DNA from: Zygnema cylindricum
Taxonomy: Eukaryota; Streptophyta; Zygnematophyceae; Zygnematales; Zygnemataceae
Assembly: GCA_037447655.1 (NCBI GenBank)
Contig: JBBHKE010001511.1
Span: 12,464-76,463, forward strand
DNA length: 64,000 nt
Direction of reading: 5' to 3'
Of the stretch, positions 60,188 to 64,000 are shown piece after piece. The notes under the pieces are model-generated. The model was given only the letters and a program-made list of their open reading frames with translations, was not told the DNA's origin and ran no database searches. Positions within the stretch are counted from its first letter, which is position 1. Each line of letters begins with the position of its first letter. The position numbers and the translations under genes are program-made.

Positions 60188-61998
60188 TGGTTACCTAATT
60201 TACAGAAACTGTTAGCGATAACAAGAGTTGTTACGTAAATTACACAAACTCTAAGCGATAACAATATTTGTTACCTAAATTACACAAACAGTTAGCGATA
60301 ACAAGAATTGTTACCTAAATTACACAAACTATAAGCGATAGCAGGAATTATAACCTACATAACACAAACAATTAGCAATAAGAGAAATTGTTACCTAAAG
60401 TACACAAACTCTTAGCGCTAACAATAATGGTTACCTAACTTACACAAACTGTTAGCGATAACAATAATTGTTACCTAACTTACACAAACAGTTAGCATTA
60501 ACAAGAATTGTTACCAAACTTACATAAACTATTAACAATAACAAGAATTGTTACCTAAATTACAAAAACAGTTAGCGATAACATGAATTGTTATTTAAAT
60601 TAGGTGCGCTAAAAGGAATTGTTACCTAACTTACAAAAACTGTTAGCGCTAACAGGAATTATCACCTAAAGAACACAAACTGTTAGCGTTTACAATAATC
60701 GTGACCTAACTTACACAAACTGTTGGCGATAACAGGAGTTGTTACCTAACTTACCCAAACTGTTAGCGGTAACAATAATTGTTATCTAATTTACAAAAAC
60801 TATTAGCGATAACAAGATTTGTTACCTAAATTACACAAACAGTTATCGATAACAGGAATTGTTATCTAAATTACAGAAACTGTTAGCGATAACACGAATT
60901 GTTACCTAAATTACACAAACAGTTATCGATAACATGATTTTTTTTCTAACTTGCACAAACTGTTTTTGATAACAAGAATTGTTACCTAAATTACACAAAC
61001 TTTTAGCGATTATAAGAATTGTTACCTAAATAACACAAACAATTAGCGATAACAATAATTGTTACCTAAATTACACAAAGAGTTAGGGATAACACAAATT
61101 TTTATCTAAATTACACAAAGTGTTTGTGCTAACAGTTATTGTTACTTAACTTGCGCAAACTGTTAGCAATAACAAGAATTGTTATGTAACTTACACAAAC
61201 TATTAGCGCTAACAATAATGGTTACCTAACTTACACAAATTGTTAGCGATAACAAGAACTGTTACCTAAATGACCCAAACAGTCAGCGATAAAAGGAATT
61301 GTTATCTAACTTACACAAACTTTTAGCGATAACAATAATTCTTACCTAAATTACACAAATTGTTAATGATAATAAGAATTGTTACCCAAATTACAGAAAC
61401 AATTAGCGATAATAGGAATTGTTACCTAACTTACACAAACTGTAACCGCTAAAAATATTGGTTAACTAACTTACACACACTCTTAGCGATAACAGGGATT
61501 GTTATCTAACTTACCCAAATTGTTAGCGATAACAAGAATTGTTGCCTAAATTACACAAACTAGTAGAAATAACAATAATCGTTACCTAAATTACACAAAG
61601 AGTTAGCGATAACAAGAATTGTTATCTAAATTACACAGTGTTTCCACTAATAGAAATCGTTACCTAACTTACGCAAACTGTTAGCGATAACATAAATTGT
61701 TAATTAACTTACAGAAACTGTTAGCGCTAACAAGATTTGTAACCTAAATTACACAAACCGTTAGCGCTAACAGTAATTGTTATCTAAATTACACAAACGT
61801 TTTGCGCTAACAGGAATCGTTACCTAACTTACGCAAACTGTTAGCGATAACAGGAACTGTTATCTAACTTATACAAACTGTTAGCGCTAACAAGAATGTT
61901 TAACTGACTTACACAAACAGTTAGCTATAACAAGAATTGTTACCTAAATTACACGAACTGTTAGCGATAACAAGAATTGTTACCTAAATTACACAAAC
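60188..61998 (+). repeat. Satellite A, plus orientation (about 45 units)
   Basis: Diverged units dominated by the GCGCTAACA / CCTAACTTACGCAAACTG subfamily also seen from 42.12 kb to 45.5 kb. Confidence 0.95.
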
Positions 61999-62698
61999 AT
62001 TGTGTTCCATTTCCATGAACTATCAGACATTTCTTGTACTCGGTACACTATGTTCTTAAACTCATCTGGTAACTTCATGATAAAGGTGTATACTTTCATT
62101 TTCATTGTACCTGTCCACCTGGCACTTTCCATCTCCATATACAACAAGAAAGATCATTACAGTAATCTAACATCTTTCCACTTTTGTAAATGTAACTTAC
62201 TAGCTTTTGCTTAGCCAACTGGAGCTCCTGAATAGTTCCAGCTCTATAAATCTCCACCACACTCACTTCTCAGCCTTATAAATGTGAAGATGAGGAGTGG
62301 CCAAATCTTAAGTGAGGTGCCTGATAATAAAGTTATTGGCAGCCATGTTAATATCCTCCCACATTTGAGTATCGTTCTCCGCGGTCTTCATGGTCGCCGC
62401 TCTCGGTACTGTGCCAATAGGAGTGAGGGGTGTCTCCTTCCCTTTCCCCTTTTTGGACACACTAGTGTCCCCATCACTTGCCTCCTCTGTTGAGGCAGCC
62501 GTTGCTGCAGGAAACCTTACTCTCCAAATCCTGGTGGAGTTCCTGAAGGTGGACGTTTCACTTGTCCACTGACAATACCCAGTATCGTTTTTCGCACAAA
62601 GCTCCCATCATCATGGCTTCCCAATAGATGAACCCAAATCCATTGAAGGTGGGCAACCTGGAGGGTGGGCCCATAACCTGAAATTCTGTGTCCTCCAT
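61999..62698 (-). pseudogene. Element 4 Gag fragment
   Basis: Begins M-E-D-T-E-F-Q-V-M-G-P, then a FNGFGFIYWEA segment, matching the N-terminus of element 2 Gag. Further in, IYRAGTIQELQLAKQKL and KSGKMLDYCNDL align with it. Several stops and indels follow, and the homology is cut where element 2 reads about RWIWNS. Confidence 0.85.
62666..62678 (-). promoter_or_regulatory. Primer-binding site of element 4
   Basis: Minus strand GGTTATGGGCCCA abuts the LTR and is a 13-base exact complement of the initiator-Met anticodon arm as I know it. Inside the gag frame. Confidence 0.8.
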
Positions 62699-63463
62699 TG
62701 GACTACAGAATATAGGAAGCCTCTAGATACTTATTAACTAACCCACTTTCAATGGCAACCACTACTACCCAAGCAAAAAAATGACAATTGACTAAATTCT
62801 TGTGCTGCGTGGACTCCCCTCATTCCGTAGCAAAAAGAATCACTGAAAACAACCAACCGATAAGTTATAAGTCGCCAAAAATAACAAGTTTATACAAAGA
62901 GAGAGATGTACCTATCTACCAAATTCTCTAAGTCCTTAATCCCTCTCACAACCCCTATAAATTGAAGTGCGAACCCATCACATTACTGTAGGGTATAGAA
63001 AAGTACTATGGCCGATATACTTTCTGTACGGCCTACGTACGGCAACACCATTGAGTGGACGAGTGTCCACTTTTAACTTGCCCTAATGTTCTTCGGAATT
63101 CTTGGACCAAATGTCATCCTCCACATGGCGCCACGTCATTCCACGTCCATAAACGCCACAGTGACCAATCCACGATCTTGGCAGTGATATATGCCGTCGG
63201 ATGAAATTCGACATTAAATGTCCGCCGTCAAAACAAATGTCCGATTCATTTATTTTCGTGTGATATAATGTTGGCACAATATAACATTAGTTTAATGCTC
63301 TTCTGTTCGTCATCCCATTAATTAGAATCATGTTTTTAACAGTGTTAATATCTCTCTATCCCTCAATGACTACGAAAATTATGGTGGGTAGAGAGAGGGG
63401 GTAGAGGTAGGTTGTACTAAATTTAGACCTAGAAAATACCATATAAAACTAATAAATTCAACA
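62679..63463 (-). repeat. 5' LTR of element 4 (785 bp)
   Basis: Minus strand begins TGTTGAATTTATTAG and ends AATTTCA. Structure parallels the LTR of element 2 (shared CCTAGAAAATAC near the start and GAGAGAGG-type tracts) but the sequence is strongly diverged. Contains the gag ATG at 62698-62696. Confidence 0.85.
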
Positions 63464-64000
63464 GTTTGTGTAATTTAGGTAACAATTCTTGTTATTGATA
63501 ACAGTTTGTGTAAGTTAGGTAACCATTCTTGTTAGCGCTAACAGTTTGTGTAAGTTAGATTACATTTCATGTTATCGCTAACGTTATGTGACGTTAGGTA
63601 ACAATTCCTTTTAGAGCAAATTGTTTGTGTAATTTAGGTAACAATTATTGTTATCGCTTACAGTTTGTGTAATTTAGGTAACAATTATTGGTATCAATAA
63701 CAGTGTGTGTAATTTAGGTCACCATTCTTGTTGTCACAAATAGTTTGTGTAATTCAGATAACAATTCCTCTTATCGCTAACAGTTTGTGTAAGTTAGGTA
63801 ACAATTCCTGTAAGCGCAAACAATTTGTGGTATTTCGATAACAATTCGTGTTATCGCTAATTGTTTGTGTAATTTAGGTAATAATTCCTGTTATCGCTAA
63901 CAGTTTGCGTAAGTTAGGTAACAATTCCTGTTAGCGCTAAAAATTTGTGTAATTCAGGTTGAATTGTTGTTAGGGCAAACATTTTGTGTAATTTAAATAA
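63464..64000 (-). repeat. Satellite A array, minus orientation (about 13 units)
   Basis: Units read GTTTGTGTAATTTAGG on the plus strand, opposite to the array left of element 4. Runs off the right edge. Confidence 0.95.

Larger units (their letters stand above)
61999..63463 (-). mobile_element. Element 4: partial Ty1/copia element related to family 2 (5' LTR plus partial gag)
   Basis: Minus-strand LTR, primer site and about 670 bp of gag. The rest of the element is missing; gag joins satellite A directly near 61999. The satellite is in opposite orientations on its two sides, so the truncation is linked to a rearrangement. No target duplication is visible. Confidence 0.88.

Overview
This is a eukaryotic, repeat-only window. 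I found no host gene, rRNA or tRNA. The presence of Ty1/copia elements of two families plus a Ty3/gypsy chromovirus relic suggests a plant or alga, but nothing here identifies the species. By eye, somewhat more than half of the 64 kb is one 40-bp satellite (satellite A; core motifs CCTAAATTACACAAAC and GTTAGCGATAAC). A minor 40-bp satellite (satellite B; motifs GGATTTAATG and CAATCGCTATTG) sits at array ends and beside both 10-N assembly gaps.

Layout. 1-900: satellite B, then satellite A read on the minus strand. 901-10786: a nest of dead retroelements. It holds a Ty3/gypsy chromovirus pol tail (integrase end and chromodomain) split by a 960-bp solo LTR, an unknown degenerate ORF split by a complete copia element (element 1, 3485-9446), and a gypsy-type polypurine tract plus LTR. 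10787-28569: satellite A, plus strand, with large internal duplications. 28570-28579: gap. 28580-30876: a little satellite B, then satellite A minus. 30877-30990: unique spacer with a hairpin. 30991-43428: satellite A plus. 43429-43438: gap. 43439-44335: satellite B minus, then satellite A plus. 44336-45232: solo copia LTR. 45233-46543: satellite A. 46544-54072: complete but decayed copia element of a second family (element 2), with a solo LTR nested in its 5' LTR. 54108-60187: decayed plus-strand copia element of the first family (element 3), with a solo LTR nested in its reverse transcriptase. 60188-61998: satellite A plus. 61999-63463: LTR and partial gag of a fourth copia element. 63464-64000: satellite A minus.

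Six insertions have exact 5-bp target-site duplications that I could read directly: GATTG, GGGGA, ATAAC, AAGTG, GCCTC and CTAAA. They fix the element borders to the base. From those borders comes the most interesting point. In every copia LTR here the gag start codon lies inside the LTR, 20-60 bp before its end, and the reading frame runs out of the LTR straight through the primer-binding site. That site is not complementary to a tRNA 3' end. It matches the anticodon arm of initiator-Met tRNA (GGTTATGGGCC), the half-tRNA priming known for Drosophila copia and yeast Ty5. In these elements the primer site encodes the conserved Gag residues Q-V-M/I-G.

All the elements are dead: in-frame stops (many explained by C-to-T or G-to-A changes), frameshifts, a mutated protease motif and a mutated RT catalytic motif. 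The satellite changes strand four times, so the region is a mosaic of inverted arrays and not one simple tandem array. Array lengths next to the gaps should not be trusted.
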